Below, piece after piece: positions 17,330 through 24,071 of a stretch of 64,000 nucleotides of DNA. Numbering within the stretch: the stretch's first letter is position 1; each line of letters opens with the position of its first letter. Under the pieces are notes generated by a model. It made no database searches. It was not told the DNA's origin and was given only the letters and a program-made list of their open reading frames with translations. A program made the position numbers and the translations under genes. The stretch comes from Pollutiaquabacter sp046052345 (GTDB lineage Bacteria > Bacteroidota > Bacteroidia > AKYH767-A > 2013-40CM-41-45), in assembly GCA_046052345.1 (NCBI GenBank), contig JBJOMN010000054.1, forward strand, positions 1 through 64,000, written 5' to 3'.

Positions 17330-17997
17330 GGAGTAAGTCTTCTTTCGATCCTGTTTGCCGTCTTGGGACGCAGGTCGATCGTGAGGTCGAAGGAATCGGT
17401 ACGGCTGGAAACATAGGTCTCCGTAATGCGGTAGGTCCGGATATGTGCGATGCTGTCGGGGATGAATTCAATGGTCTTTACGGAATCCACCGTGCTTCCG
17501 AAGTCGAGTCCGCGAGAAAGCGCCTTACGGAATAAGCCCTTCCGTTCCACCAGTTTATAGGTCGCGGGATTCCCGCTTTTTCTCCATGCCTGTTCCTGCT
17601 CCAGATAAATATCGTCTTTTACCGAAAATGTCTTTCCCATGGTATCGGAGTACCTGGTCGTGAGCAGGAAGTTGACCAGCATGGAAGGGGAGAAGAGGAA
17701 AAGCGGGAAGCTGATCGTAAAGACACTGAAATAGAGGCGCAGCGGAAGCGGTGCCTTGATGCGCCAGGCGAGTCCGGATAAGGATGTTCCGGTACAGATG
17801 TACAGCAGGAAATGGAAGTTGTAGCTGCTCTCATCCGTTTGACCGCCGGATGTGACGAGGTAAAGGCCGGCGAAACAAAGGTGGATGCCGGAAAGAAGAA
17901 GGAACCTCCTCAACGGCCAGTGCCTGGCAGTGATCATCAGCACCAATGCCGCAATGGTGGATGCGATGTACAGGACGATGGAAAGGTAGAAGACCAT
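17326..17997 (-). CDS. Polytopic membrane protein of unknown function
   Basis: A 223-residue protein not recognised as a named family. About four hydrophobic segments fill the N-terminal half (residues about 3-22, 29-47, 64-78 and 88-113), followed by a soluble C-terminal part of about 100 residues rich in charged and Thr/Ser residues. It overlaps the propeller gene by 4 bases, so the two products may work together at the inner membrane and periplasm. It lies 35 bases beyond the end of the response-regulator gene upstream on the same strand, with a weak terminator between. Confidence 0.6.
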   Translation of the reverse strand: MVFYLSIVLYIASTIAALVLMITARHWPLRRFLLLSGIHLCFAGLYLVTSGGQTDESSYNFHFLLYICTGTSLSGLAWRIKAPLPLRLYFSVFTISFPLFLFSPSMLVNFLLTTRYSDTMGKTFSVKDDIYLEQEQAWRKSGNPATYKLVERKGLFRKALSRGLDFGSTVDSVKTIEFIPDSIAHIRTYRITETYVSSRTDSFDLTIDLRPKTANRIERRLTP

Positions 17998-18017
17998 ACA
18001 GACGGTATAAAGCTAAC

Positions 18018-18034
18018 AAAAAGGCGGATGCCTT
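18018..18034 (-). terminator. Weak terminator at the end of the two-component operon
   Basis: On the minus strand AAGGC-ATCC-GCCTT is followed by three more T, giving a 5-bp stem with a tight loop and a U run. The stem overlaps the stop codon of the response regulator. The stem is short, so read-through into the membrane-protein gene is likely. Confidence 0.4.
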
Positions 18035-18737
18035 ACCGTATGGCGTTATCGATGAGCCTGAAACCTTTTCCGTGTACGTTGATGATATCGAGCTTCGGGT
18101 CTTCCTTCAGGTACTTGCGGAGCTTGGTGATGAAGACATCCATGCTGCGTGCATTGAAATAATTGTCATCTCCCCAGATATCGATCAGCGCTTTTTGCCT
18201 GGGCAACAGTTCATTCTTGTAGATGCATAGCATCCGGAGCAGGTCCGCCTCTTTCGGGGAAAGTTTGTTCGAAAGGTTGCCGTCACTGATGAGGCGGTGG
18301 TCGTAATTGAAATGGAATTTGCCTACCGTGAATTCCTTTTGCGTGAGATCCGGTGTACGGTCCTGGCTTCTTTTGAGGATGGCCTTGATCTTATAGATCA
18401 ATACCTCGGAATCGAAAGGCTTGGTGATGTAGTCGTCCGCTCCCACCTGGAAACCCGAAAGCATGTCCTCTTTCATGGTTTTTGCTGTGAGGAAAATGAT
18501 CGGTATTCCTGAATCTTTTTCCCGGATTTCCTTCGCGAGCGTGAATCCGTCCTTTTTGGGCATCATCACGTCAAGCAGACAGATATCGAACGCCGCCGAA
18601 AGGAAACGGTCGTACGCTTCGTTTCCGTCCACCGCCAGGGTGACATCGTATTCGTTCAGTTCGAGATAATTCTTCAGTACGGAACCGAAGTTGGGGTCGT
18701 CCTCTGCCAGGAGGATGCGAAATTTCCTGTTGGTCAT
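18033..18737 (-). CDS. OmpR-family response regulator, RprY-like
   Basis: A 234-residue regulator with an N-terminal receiver (residues 1-125: acidic pocket EDD at 12-14, phosphoacceptor Asp56 in CLLDVMMPKKDGFTLA, Thr in FLTAKT, Lys in ITKPF) and a C-terminal winged-helix DNA-binding domain (about 130-232, with LSPKEADLLRMLC and RSMDVFITKLRKYL). The receiver strongly resembles Bacteroides RprY. The start codon overlaps the sensor kinase stop by 4 bases, so the pair is translationally coupled. OmpR-family regulators bind direct repeats spaced by about 11 bp; such an array lies upstream of the kinase gene at 20421-20458, suggesting autoregulation and control of the divergent 30-codon gene. That link is inference. 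Confidence 0.93.
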   Translation of the reverse strand: MTNRKFRILLAEDDPNFGSVLKNYLELNEYDVTLAVDGNEAYDRFLSAAFDICLLDVMMPKKDGFTLAKEIREKDSGIPIIFLTAKTMKEDMLSGFQVGADDYITKPFDSEVLIYKIKAILKRSQDRTPDLTQKEFTVGKFHFNYDHRLISDGNLSNKLSPKEADLLRMLCIYKNELLPRQKALIDIWGDDNYFNARSMDVFITKLRKYLKEDPKLDIINVHGKGFRLIDNAIR

Positions 18738-20380
18738 GATGCTTTGGGATGAACGGTGGGAAGATGGAACTCGAAGGTGCTACCCTTGCCGGGCTCACTG
18801 GAGACGCGGATCCAGCCCCCGTGCTCCTTGAGAAGGATGTCGACATAGGAAAGGCCTAGTCCGAATCCTTTGACGTTGTGGATGTTTCCGGTCGGGACCC
18901 GGTAGAATTTTTCGAAGATGCGTTTCTGGTGTTCTTTGGTCATGCCGACGCCTTTGTCGGATACCTTCACAAGGATTCCCCCGCCGGGTATGGAAACCGT
19001 TTCGATCCTGATCTCAGGAGCCTCGGGAGAATATTTATTCGCGTTCTCCAGGAGATTGATGATGATGTTGGAGAGATGCACAGGATCTCCGTAAACAGTT
19101 CTGTCATGGGCGCGAAGGTCCGTCTCGATGAACCCTTTACGGTTTTCCACCTGCAGAAGCATGTGTTCGACGGAGAGCCGGATCAGATCGTGCAGGTCGA
19201 CATTCTCTTTGTTCAGCCGTATTTCGCCTTTGTCGATCTGGGCCATCTGAAGCACCCGTTCGACCTGGTTGTTCATCCGCTTGTTCTCCTCGCGGATGAT
19301 TTTGGTGAAGTAGTCGAATTTTTCCGGGTCGCTTGCAGCCTTCGGAGTGCGCAGGGAGTCAACGGCCAGTGAAATGGTGGCCAACGGCGTCTTGAACTCG
19401 TGCGTCATGTTGTTGATGAAATCCGATTTTATCTCGGAGATCTTCTTCTGACGAAGTATGACCGATATGGTGTAGGCGAAGCCGAATATGATGATAAAGG
19501 TGAGCAAGGTGGAGCTTACAAGCATCCAGCCCATGGTGCTGAGGAAATAACCGAAAGTTTCCGGGAACGAAACTACCAGATAATCAGGACGGGCCACCAT
19601 GTCATGGGGAAACAGCACGACCCTGTACGGTGAGCCGAGGAGGGAAGTGTCCCGGCTCTCACGGTCGGAGGCGAGTATTTTTCCGTCTGACGGATTCACC
19701 ACGCAGTAGTTGAAATCCAGATCGATCCGGTGATTGCGCAACTCCGCATGAAGCATGGAATCGAGGTCCGCCTTCTGCAGTCTCCTCCGTACATCTTCAT
19801 CGCTTCCCACGAATTCGATAGCCATTTTCTTCATGACCTCGTTGAGCTTTGAAAGACGTGCCTTGATGCGCTCTTCGTTCTGTCGGATGACGATTTCCGC
19901 GGAATCCCCGTAGACGCGGGTTATTTGCGAGGAGCGTATCATCCGTCTGGAAACGGAGTCCGTCTTGATGATGTTTCGACGCTGGACTCTCAGGTAATTG
20001 TCAGGGGTTGCCGGATGAAGCATCACCTGCTGACGACGGTCGTCTCGATTTTCGAATTTATCCGGATTTTCAAATCCCCCCTCCTGCAAAGTCAACAGAG
20101 TGTCCCGGATTTCAAAAACATCTGCATCGGCGGTGTCTGTGAGCATCATTTCGGAAATCGAATCCGGATTGATACCGAACAGACGGTTGTGAAGCAGACT
20201 TGCGGCTTCGTGGGTTTCAATACGGTCTACCACGTCCGAAAGCGCCTGATTGACAGACTGATCAAACTGCTGGTCCTTCAGCCTGAAATCGTGCACCAGC
20301 CATTTGACCTGCAGCAGGATGATTCCCGCCAACGCAGCGGTCATCACAACGATGATGATGCGAATTCTGCGTTTTTCCAT
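18734..20380 (-). CDS. Membrane sensor histidine kinase, RprX-like
   Basis: A 548-residue kinase. Membrane helices at about 8-27 and 282-308 enclose a periplasmic domain of about 250 residues rich in charged residues, with no recognisable ligand-binding fold. HisKA follows with H327 in NMTHEFKTPLA. The ATPase domain has N-box NLLENANKYSPEAP (about 442-455), G1 SDKGVGM (474-480), F-box IFEKFYRVP and G2 GFGLGLSYV (505-513), so it is a complete kinase. It is co-transcribed with its regulator (4-base overlap). The minus-strand -7-like box TACCTTTA ends 6 bases before the ATG. The signal is unknown; given the size of the periplasmic domain an envelope cue is plausible. Confidence 0.93.
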   Translation of the reverse strand: MEKRRIRIIIVVMTAALAGIILLQVKWLVHDFRLKDQQFDQSVNQALSDVVDRIETHEAASLLHNRLFGINPDSISEMMLTDTADADVFEIRDTLLTLQEGGFENPDKFENRDDRRQQVMLHPATPDNYLRVQRRNIIKTDSVSRRMIRSSQITRVYGDSAEIVIRQNEERIKARLSKLNEVMKKMAIEFVGSDEDVRRRLQKADLDSMLHAELRNHRIDLDFNYCVVNPSDGKILASDRESRDTSLLGSPYRVVLFPHDMVARPDYLVVSFPETFGYFLSTMGWMLVSSTLLTFIIIFGFAYTISVILRQKKISEIKSDFINNMTHEFKTPLATISLAVDSLRTPKAASDPEKFDYFTKIIREENKRMNNQVERVLQMAQIDKGEIRLNKENVDLHDLIRLSVEHMLLQVENRKGFIETDLRAHDRTVYGDPVHLSNIIINLLENANKYSPEAPEIRIETVSIPGGGILVKVSDKGVGMTKEHQKRIFEKFYRVPTGNIHNVKGFGLGLSYVDILLKEHGGWIRVSSEPGKGSTFEFHLPTVHPKAS

Positions 20381-20386
20381 GATATG

Positions 20387-20394
20387 TAAAGGTA
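20387..20394 (-). promoter_or_regulatory. -7-like box of the sensor kinase/regulator operon
   Basis: On the minus strand TACCTTTA, one base from TAnnTTTG, ends 6 bases before the kinase ATG at 20380, implying a leaderless or nearly leaderless transcript. No -33 TTG is seen. The TTAAC repeat array begins about 27 bases further upstream, placed to allow autoregulation. Confidence 0.45.
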
Positions 20395-20420
20395 CGGACC
20401 CGGCAGGAGGTCATCGGGAC

Positions 20421-20458
20421 TTTAACCAATCTTTAACACTGGTTAACCGCACTTTAAC
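20421..20458. promoter_or_regulatory. Four phased TTAAC direct repeats: probable response-regulator operator
   Basis: The cores TTAAC start at 20422, 20433, 20443 and 20454, spaced 11, 10 and 11 bases, one DNA turn each. Three of four are TTTAAC and one is GTTAAC. OmpR/PhoB-family regulators typically bind such same-face direct repeats as head-to-tail dimers, so this would hold two dimers. The array lies between the kinase/regulator operon and the divergent 30-codon gene. The last repeat ends 22 bases before the -7-like box at 20481, in the place of a -33 element. This is the usual geometry of an activator-dependent promoter. Repeats and spacing are seen directly; the regulator assignment is inferred. 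Confidence 0.65.
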
Positions 20459-20480
20459 CTCTTCCGACGGCCTGCCCCGA

Positions 20481-20488
20481 TATCTTCG
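20481..20488 (+). promoter_or_regulatory. -7-like box of the 30-codon membrane-protein gene
   Basis: TATCTTCG is one base from TAnnTTTG. Transcription would start near 20494, about 13 bases before the ATG. A -33 TTG is absent and its place is taken by the last TTAAC repeat, consistent with activator dependence. Confidence 0.45.
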
Positions 20489-20506
20489 GCTTTGAGTTCG
20501 AATACT

Positions 20507-20599
20507 ATGTTGAAAGAGAAAGAAATCGAGCATTACGTGTCCCTGGTCATCCTGTTGGTTGCCGGAGCCCTGTTCGGCACGGTCATTGCTCTTGTCTGA
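20507..20599 (+). CDS. 30-residue single-helix membrane protein, divergent from the two-component operon
   Basis: A short gene of 30 codons. A charged, cytoplasm-like N-terminus (MLKEKEIEHY) is followed by one uninterrupted hydrophobic helix (residues 11-30, VSLVILLVAGALFGTVIALV) that runs to the C-terminus, with a small-residue GALFG patch that could support helix packing. No family is recognised. Support for a real gene comes from the surroundings: a -7-like box 18 bases upstream of the ATG, a four-repeat operator before it, and a perfect 7-bp hairpin 3 bases after the stop with a second hairpin plus T run further on. It may be a regulated target or feedback partner of the adjacent sensor kinase. 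No peptide or conservation evidence is available here. Confidence 0.55.
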   Translation: MLKEKEIEHYVSLVILLVAGALFGTVIALV

Positions 20600-20601
20600 T
20601 T

Positions 20602-20640
20602 GCCGCCGTTATTCTGCGGCGGCGATCGGTTCCTGTTTTT
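20602..20640 (+). terminator. Hairpin after the 30-codon gene
   Basis: GCCGCCG (20602-20608) and CGGCGGC (20617-20623) form a perfect 7-bp G+C stem with an 8-base loop, beginning 3 bases after the stop codon. A T run (20636-20640) follows after 12 bases, which is rather far for a classical terminator, so it may act with the next hairpin or protect the 3' end. Confidence 0.5.
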
Positions 20641-20659
20641 GGTTGTATGGTTTGTATGG

Positions 20660-20685
20660 ATGCCCCTTCGGGGGCATTCATTTTT
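20660..20685 (+). terminator. Intrinsic terminator with TTCG tetraloop
   Basis: ATGCCCC (20660-20666), loop TTCG, GGGGCAT (20671-20677), then TCATTTTT. The stable tetraloop and T run suit plus-strand termination of the short transcript from 20494. It overlaps the last codons of the converging DinB-like gene but lacks a U run in that direction. Confidence 0.7.
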
Positions 20686-21238
20686 CTCGGAAGTCTGAGG
20701 AATGCAGCACCTTGTCTGCCTGCTGGAGATGCCGGCGTGTATGCACTTGGAACAGCACGATGGCATCGTTCACCCGGAGGGTGATCAGCGGCGCTACCGG
20801 CGACCGAATGACCTTTTCTTCGGCTCCGGCCTCTTCGAGCTTGCGGCAAAGTTCATCCAGCCTCTCCCAGTGTGCAAGAATACGGTCCCTGATGGCTGAG
20901 GGTATGAGCTGCCGTGTAGGCAAGAACAGCCGGGGCGACTTGAAACGGCGGGTTGTTTCGGTGCCAAGTTGCAAAATCATGCTTTTACCGGTCGAGCGTG
21001 TAAAAGGCGAATGCTTTTCCCAGAAAGTGGATCGATGATCCTTTTCAAGCAGGCGCTCCAAAGCGGGGAAATAGGATTCGTCAGAAAGCAGGATGTGTTG
21101 CAGGCATTGCGCGATACTCCATGCCCCCGGTGCCGGACAACGGTTCAGCTGCGCTTCACTCAGCGCCTTGTAGGGCTCGATCCGAGGGGCGAATTCGCGG
21201 GAAAAGTTCGCGGGAGGGGCTACTTTTTCAGGTGCCAT
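20678..21238 (-). CDS. DinB-like superfamily protein
   Basis: A 186-residue protein with the DinB/YfiT four-helix-bundle pattern: LNRCPAPGAWSIAQCLQHI near the N-terminus (His48 region) and FQVHTRRHLQQADKVL near the C-terminus, giving the histidines that usually hold a divalent metal. Members are putative metal-dependent thiol transferases or stress proteins, and the exact activity here is unknown. It lies 13 bases after the LEA-type lipoprotein gene at the end of a four-gene minus-strand group. The converging 30-codon gene ends just beyond it. The start ATG at 21238 gives a complete domain. Confidence 0.8.
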   Translation of the reverse strand: MAPEKVAPPANFSREFAPRIEPYKALSEAQLNRCPAPGAWSIAQCLQHILLSDESYFPALERLLEKDHRSTFWEKHSPFTRSTGKSMILQLGTETTRRFKSPRLFLPTRQLIPSAIRDRILAHWERLDELCRKLEEAGAEEKVIRSPVAPLITLRVNDAIVLFQVHTRRHLQQADKVLHSSDFREK

Positions 21239-21251
21239 CGGGAACAGCAGG

Positions 21252-21743
21252 TTAAAAGAGGGACCGCAACTGTTTGCCGTCGAATTGCTGCCGTGTATCG
21301 AAGTCGATCCGTTTGGAAAGCAGGGATTTGCTTGCTACGGACTTTCCGCGGACGCGGATCTCCAGCGGTCGTCCGCCGAAGAAGGCCTCGAGCCCCGAAG
21401 GAAGTAGTTTGAGCAGATCGGACGCAGCGACATTGAATTCGCAGCTGGCCACGGCTTCGGAGGTGGCATCCATCCGGACTGTGCCGGATTGTAACGCTTT
21501 CCCCAGCAATCGGTCATTGATGAAGACTTCGGCTTCCGTATTGCCGACACGGAAGCCGAATGTGTTCGGATTGAATAGCACGACATCAAATCGTATGTCC
21601 GCCTTTCCTTCGTTGCGGACGATCCTGAAATCGCGCAAGGATCGGAATTCGACATCCTTCACTTCCTTGCAGGAGGTAAGCGCCAAAGAAAAAAGCAGCG
21701 TGGTCGACACCGCTGCTTTCATGAAGCCCGATACGAAAGTCAT
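21252..21743 (-). CDS. LEA-type-2-like lipoprotein
   Basis: A 163-residue protein with a lipobox LTSC (Cys25 from the first Met), so probably a lipoprotein. The mature part (VEFRSLRDFRIVRN, FDVVLFNPNTFGFRVGN, ASCEFNVAASDLLKLL) resembles the LEA-14/WHy immunoglobulin-like fold: alternating hydrophobic strands and a central FNPN motif typical of this fold. The ATG at 21743 overlaps the ComA-like stop (ATGA). A second Met eight residues in (21722) would also leave a proper signal. The role is unknown; the fold is linked to desiccation tolerance or protein binding in other organisms. Confidence 0.7.
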   Translation of the reverse strand: MTFVSGFMKAAVSTTLLFSLALTSCKEVKDVEFRSLRDFRIVRNEGKADIRFDVVLFNPNTFGFRVGNTEAEVFINDRLLGKALQSGTVRMDATSEAVASCEFNVAASDLLKLLPSGLEAFFGGRPLEIRVRGKSVASKSLLSKRIDFDTRQQFDGKQLRSLF

Positions 21744-22498
21744 TTCAGATACTGGAAGAAAGTGTCGCTGCGAAGTCCGAGTCGCAAGGATTCCACGGCG
21801 ATGACTTCGTTAGGGGCGATATTACCCAGATTGACGTTGGCGCCGAGGAGCTTGATGAAATAGGTCTGTCCGCTTTTGTTCGGTGCTTCCCAGATCAGCT
21901 TTTCCGGCGGTATCTTGGCGATGATCTTGTTGATCAATACGACGTGCGCCTTGCCGCTGGGCCTGAAGATACCTACGGTGCCGCTTTCGCGCCCCTCTGC
22001 GATGACTTTCCACGCACCGGCCTGAAGTTCGCTCTCAATGAGTTCGATCCACTTGTTCGGATGGATGATGATGCCTTCTTCTTTCGAGCCTACTTCCGTC
22101 AGAACGGTCGCATGCTTGCTCAGTTTCCGGATGTATTGCAGTTTCTCCTCGTGGTTGAGGGAGATGCTTCCGTCGGAAACCTCGGCGTAACTCAGCTTGT
22201 ACTTCTCAAGCAGTCGCAGGTAATCGTCGAACCGCTTACGGATGATGAATGCCTCCAGCAGCGTTCCTCCAAGGTAAACGGGAATGCCGGCGGAACGGTA
22301 TACATCCAGCTTCTTTTCGAGGTTCGGAGTGATCATGGAACTGCCGAATCCCAGCTTTACCAGATCGACGTATGGCCCTGCCGCCTCTACCATGTCCTCG
22401 GCCTGGCGGACGCCCAGGCCTTTGTCCATCACCATGGTGACCCCGGATTGCCTGGGCTTGGCTGGTCGTGAAGGGATCTTGTCGAGTGTGAAGTTCAT
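21740..22498 (-). CDS. Phosphosulfolactate synthase (ComA) family protein
   Basis: A 252-residue TIM-barrel protein of the ComA family, the usual length. Blocks seen: VTMVMDKGLG, YVDLVKLGFGSSM, IPVYLGGTLLEA, YAEVSDGSISL, TEVGSKEEG, WKVIAEGRESGTVG and EAPNKSGQTYFIKLLG. In methanogens ComA adds sulfite to phosphoenolpyruvate on the way to coenzyme M. In Bacteroidota there is no coenzyme M, and a role in sulfolactate or sulfonate metabolism, perhaps for sulfonolipids, is only a suggestion. It overlaps both neighbours by 4 bases: a TPR protein upstream and a lipoprotein downstream. No ComB or ComC-like gene is present in the window. Confidence 0.88.
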   Translation of the reverse strand: MNFTLDKIPSRPAKPRQSGVTMVMDKGLGVRQAEDMVEAAGPYVDLVKLGFGSSMITPNLEKKLDVYRSAGIPVYLGGTLLEAFIIRKRFDDYLRLLEKYKLSYAEVSDGSISLNHEEKLQYIRKLSKHATVLTEVGSKEEGIIIHPNKWIELIESELQAGAWKVIAEGRESGTVGIFRPSGKAHVVLINKIIAKIPPEKLIWEAPNKSGQTYFIKLLGANVNLGNIAPNEVIAVESLRLGLRSDTFFQYLK

Positions 22499-23937
22499 AG
22501 GCGGTTCTTGTATTGCTCGATGATATCGAGGATGTTGCGGTCGCTTTCAAGCGAAGGAGAATATTCGAAAAGAGTACGTACCAGCGTTGCGTCCTTGTCA
22601 AGGGCCTTCTCCAAGGTCAGATAGGATTCCCTGATCAGTCCGGTAGTATACTGGTAGAAGGCAAGCCGGTAAAGCAGCTCGGCGTCATCCGGATGGTGGA
22701 CGAGGCCGGTTTCGATAAGGCGGATGGCTTCCTCGGGTCGGTCATCTACCATCAGCAGGTGGGAATATTCAAGCCAGATTTCCTTGTTGCCGGCCTCGAG
22801 TTCTATGACTTTCTTGTATGCGGTTTCCGCGGCAGTGTAATTGTCCAGGTGGTATTCTGCATCACCGATTGCAAACCAGGCTTCCGGACTTTCAGGTTCC
22901 AGTTCGAGCGCTTTCCGGAGGTAATGCAGCGCCTCGAACCAACGCTCCTCGTTCTGAAGCGTTATGCCGATGCCCAGCCACGCTTCGACCAGCGTATGGT
23001 CGAGTTTTGTGGCACGCTTGTAGTAGTCGCGGGCACGGTGCATGTCGTTGAGCTGTTCGTAGCACTCCCCGATGTTGTAATAGGTCAGTGCATCCGGTGC
23101 TTCGAATTCAAAGGTCTTCTTGTAGCATTCGATCGCTTCCGCGTGCCTGGAAAGGTTAGCCAGCGTAATTCCTTTGTTGAAATAGGCGGCGGCGAAGTCA
23201 TCCTTGATGACCAGGCAGTAATCGTAGGCTGCGATGGCCTCTTCGAAGCGGTCCACATGGTTCAGGACGTTGCCGAGATTGTACCACGCCGAATGATTGT
23301 ACGGATGAAGGTCGATAAAGCTGCGGTAGTATGCGATGCTGTCCGTGTATCGCCCTGAGTATTCGAAGCAGAAGGCCAGTTCGTACATGGCCAGTTCGTT
23401 TTCGGGATCGCTCTCCAGGCACTTCTTCAGGTTTACGATCGCCTTGTCATAGTCGCCCCACGACTCGTATACGTAGGCGAGGTTCAGGTAGAGCAGGTCC
23501 GGTTCGTCCGCCAGCGGGATCGCCTTGTTGAAGGATTCCACGGCCTCTTCGTAGCGCTGCTGGTGCGAATAGATGCTGCCACGTATCATGTAGATGTCCG
23601 CCTCGGTGGGCATCAGCAATTCCGCCTTTTCAAGGATCTCCAGTGCCTCTTCGTTCCGTTCCACCATCGATAACAGCTGCGCCTCGCGGAGCAGGAATTC
23701 TACGGATCCGGGATGTTGGGCCTGGGCATACTCGACCACCTCCAACGCCTTCACAGGGTCGTTCTTTTCGATATAATTGTCGATGATATTCAGGAAGGCA
23801 TCTACATCGAAGAAATATGCATCCTTTTTACGGATCATTTCTTCGTAGCGCTGCACCGACTCCCGGGCCTCTTTGTCGTCGTCTTTCGAACCGTTGAATG
23901 CCTCTTCCATCTGACGGGACCGGAAGCGTGGACGCAT
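22495..23937 (-). CDS. Tetratricopeptide-repeat protein
   Basis: A protein of about 480 residues made almost entirely of TPR units (for example LLYLNLAYVYESWGDYDKAI, MYELAFCFEYSGRYTDSIAYY, AWYNLGNVLNHVDRFEEAI). No signal peptide, so probably a cytoplasmic scaffold. The frame runs further upstream to 24003. I chose the ATG at 23937 because the -7 box TAATTTTG on the minus strand (23956-23949) ends 11 bases before it, which would put the longer start inside or before the promoter. An ATG at 23910 is also possible. It heads a group with the ComA-like, LEA-like and DinB-like genes, overlapping the first of these by 4 bases. The partner is unknown. Confidence 0.85.
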   Translation of the reverse strand: MRPRFRSRQMEEAFNGSKDDDKEARESVQRYEEMIRKKDAYFFDVDAFLNIIDNYIEKNDPVKALEVVEYAQAQHPGSVEFLLREAQLLSMVERNEEALEILEKAELLMPTEADIYMIRGSIYSHQQRYEEAVESFNKAIPLADEPDLLYLNLAYVYESWGDYDKAIVNLKKCLESDPENELAMYELAFCFEYSGRYTDSIAYYRSFIDLHPYNHSAWYNLGNVLNHVDRFEEAIAAYDYCLVIKDDFAAAYFNKGITLANLSRHAEAIECYKKTFEFEAPDALTYYNIGECYEQLNDMHRARDYYKRATKLDHTLVEAWLGIGITLQNEERWFEALHYLRKALELEPESPEAWFAIGDAEYHLDNYTAAETAYKKVIELEAGNKEIWLEYSHLLMVDDRPEEAIRLIETGLVHHPDDAELLYRLAFYQYTTGLIRESYLTLEKALDKDATLVRTLFEYSPSLESDRNILDIIEQYKNRL

Positions 23938-23948
23938 ACCGGTTCCCT

Positions 23949-23956
23949 CAAAATTA
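23949..23956 (-). promoter_or_regulatory. -7 box upstream of the TPR/comA operon
   Basis: On the minus strand TAATTTTG matches TAnnTTTG and ends 11 bases before the chosen ATG at 23937. No clear -33 TTG at 20 bases. It faces away from the recF promoter. Confidence 0.45.
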
Positions 23957-23993
23957 CAAAATCCGTCCCATTCCGGCATCCCCCCGGGGCTTT

Positions 23994-24002
23994 TTATCCA
24001 CA
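23994..24002 (+). promoter_or_regulatory. Perfect DnaA-box sequence upstream of recF
   Basis: TTATCCACA, identical to the Escherichia coli DnaA consensus, lies in the divergent region between the TPR and recF genes, about 57 bases before the recF -7 box. Only one copy is present here and no A+T-rich unwinding element is next to it, so it is not an origin by itself. It could be a regulatory DnaA site, but one such 9-mer by chance in 64 kb is not improbable. Confidence 0.35.
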
Positions 24003-24058
24003 TGAATGCGAATCAACCCTGTTTGCCTTGCCGGGTGCGGGATGCACAAGTTCCTTCG

Positions 24059-24066
24059 TATCTTTG
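24059..24066 (+). promoter_or_regulatory. -7 box of recF
   Basis: TATCTTTG matches TAnnTTTG and ends 5 bases before the recF ATG at 24072, implying a leaderless or nearly leaderless transcript. It also argues against the upstream in-frame start at 24006. Confidence 0.5.
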
Positions 24067-24071
24067 AAGGG

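Noticed and set aside
24006..24071. Longer start for recF at 24006
   Set aside because: The added 22 residues have no similarity to RecF N-termini and the region holds the -7 box at 24059.
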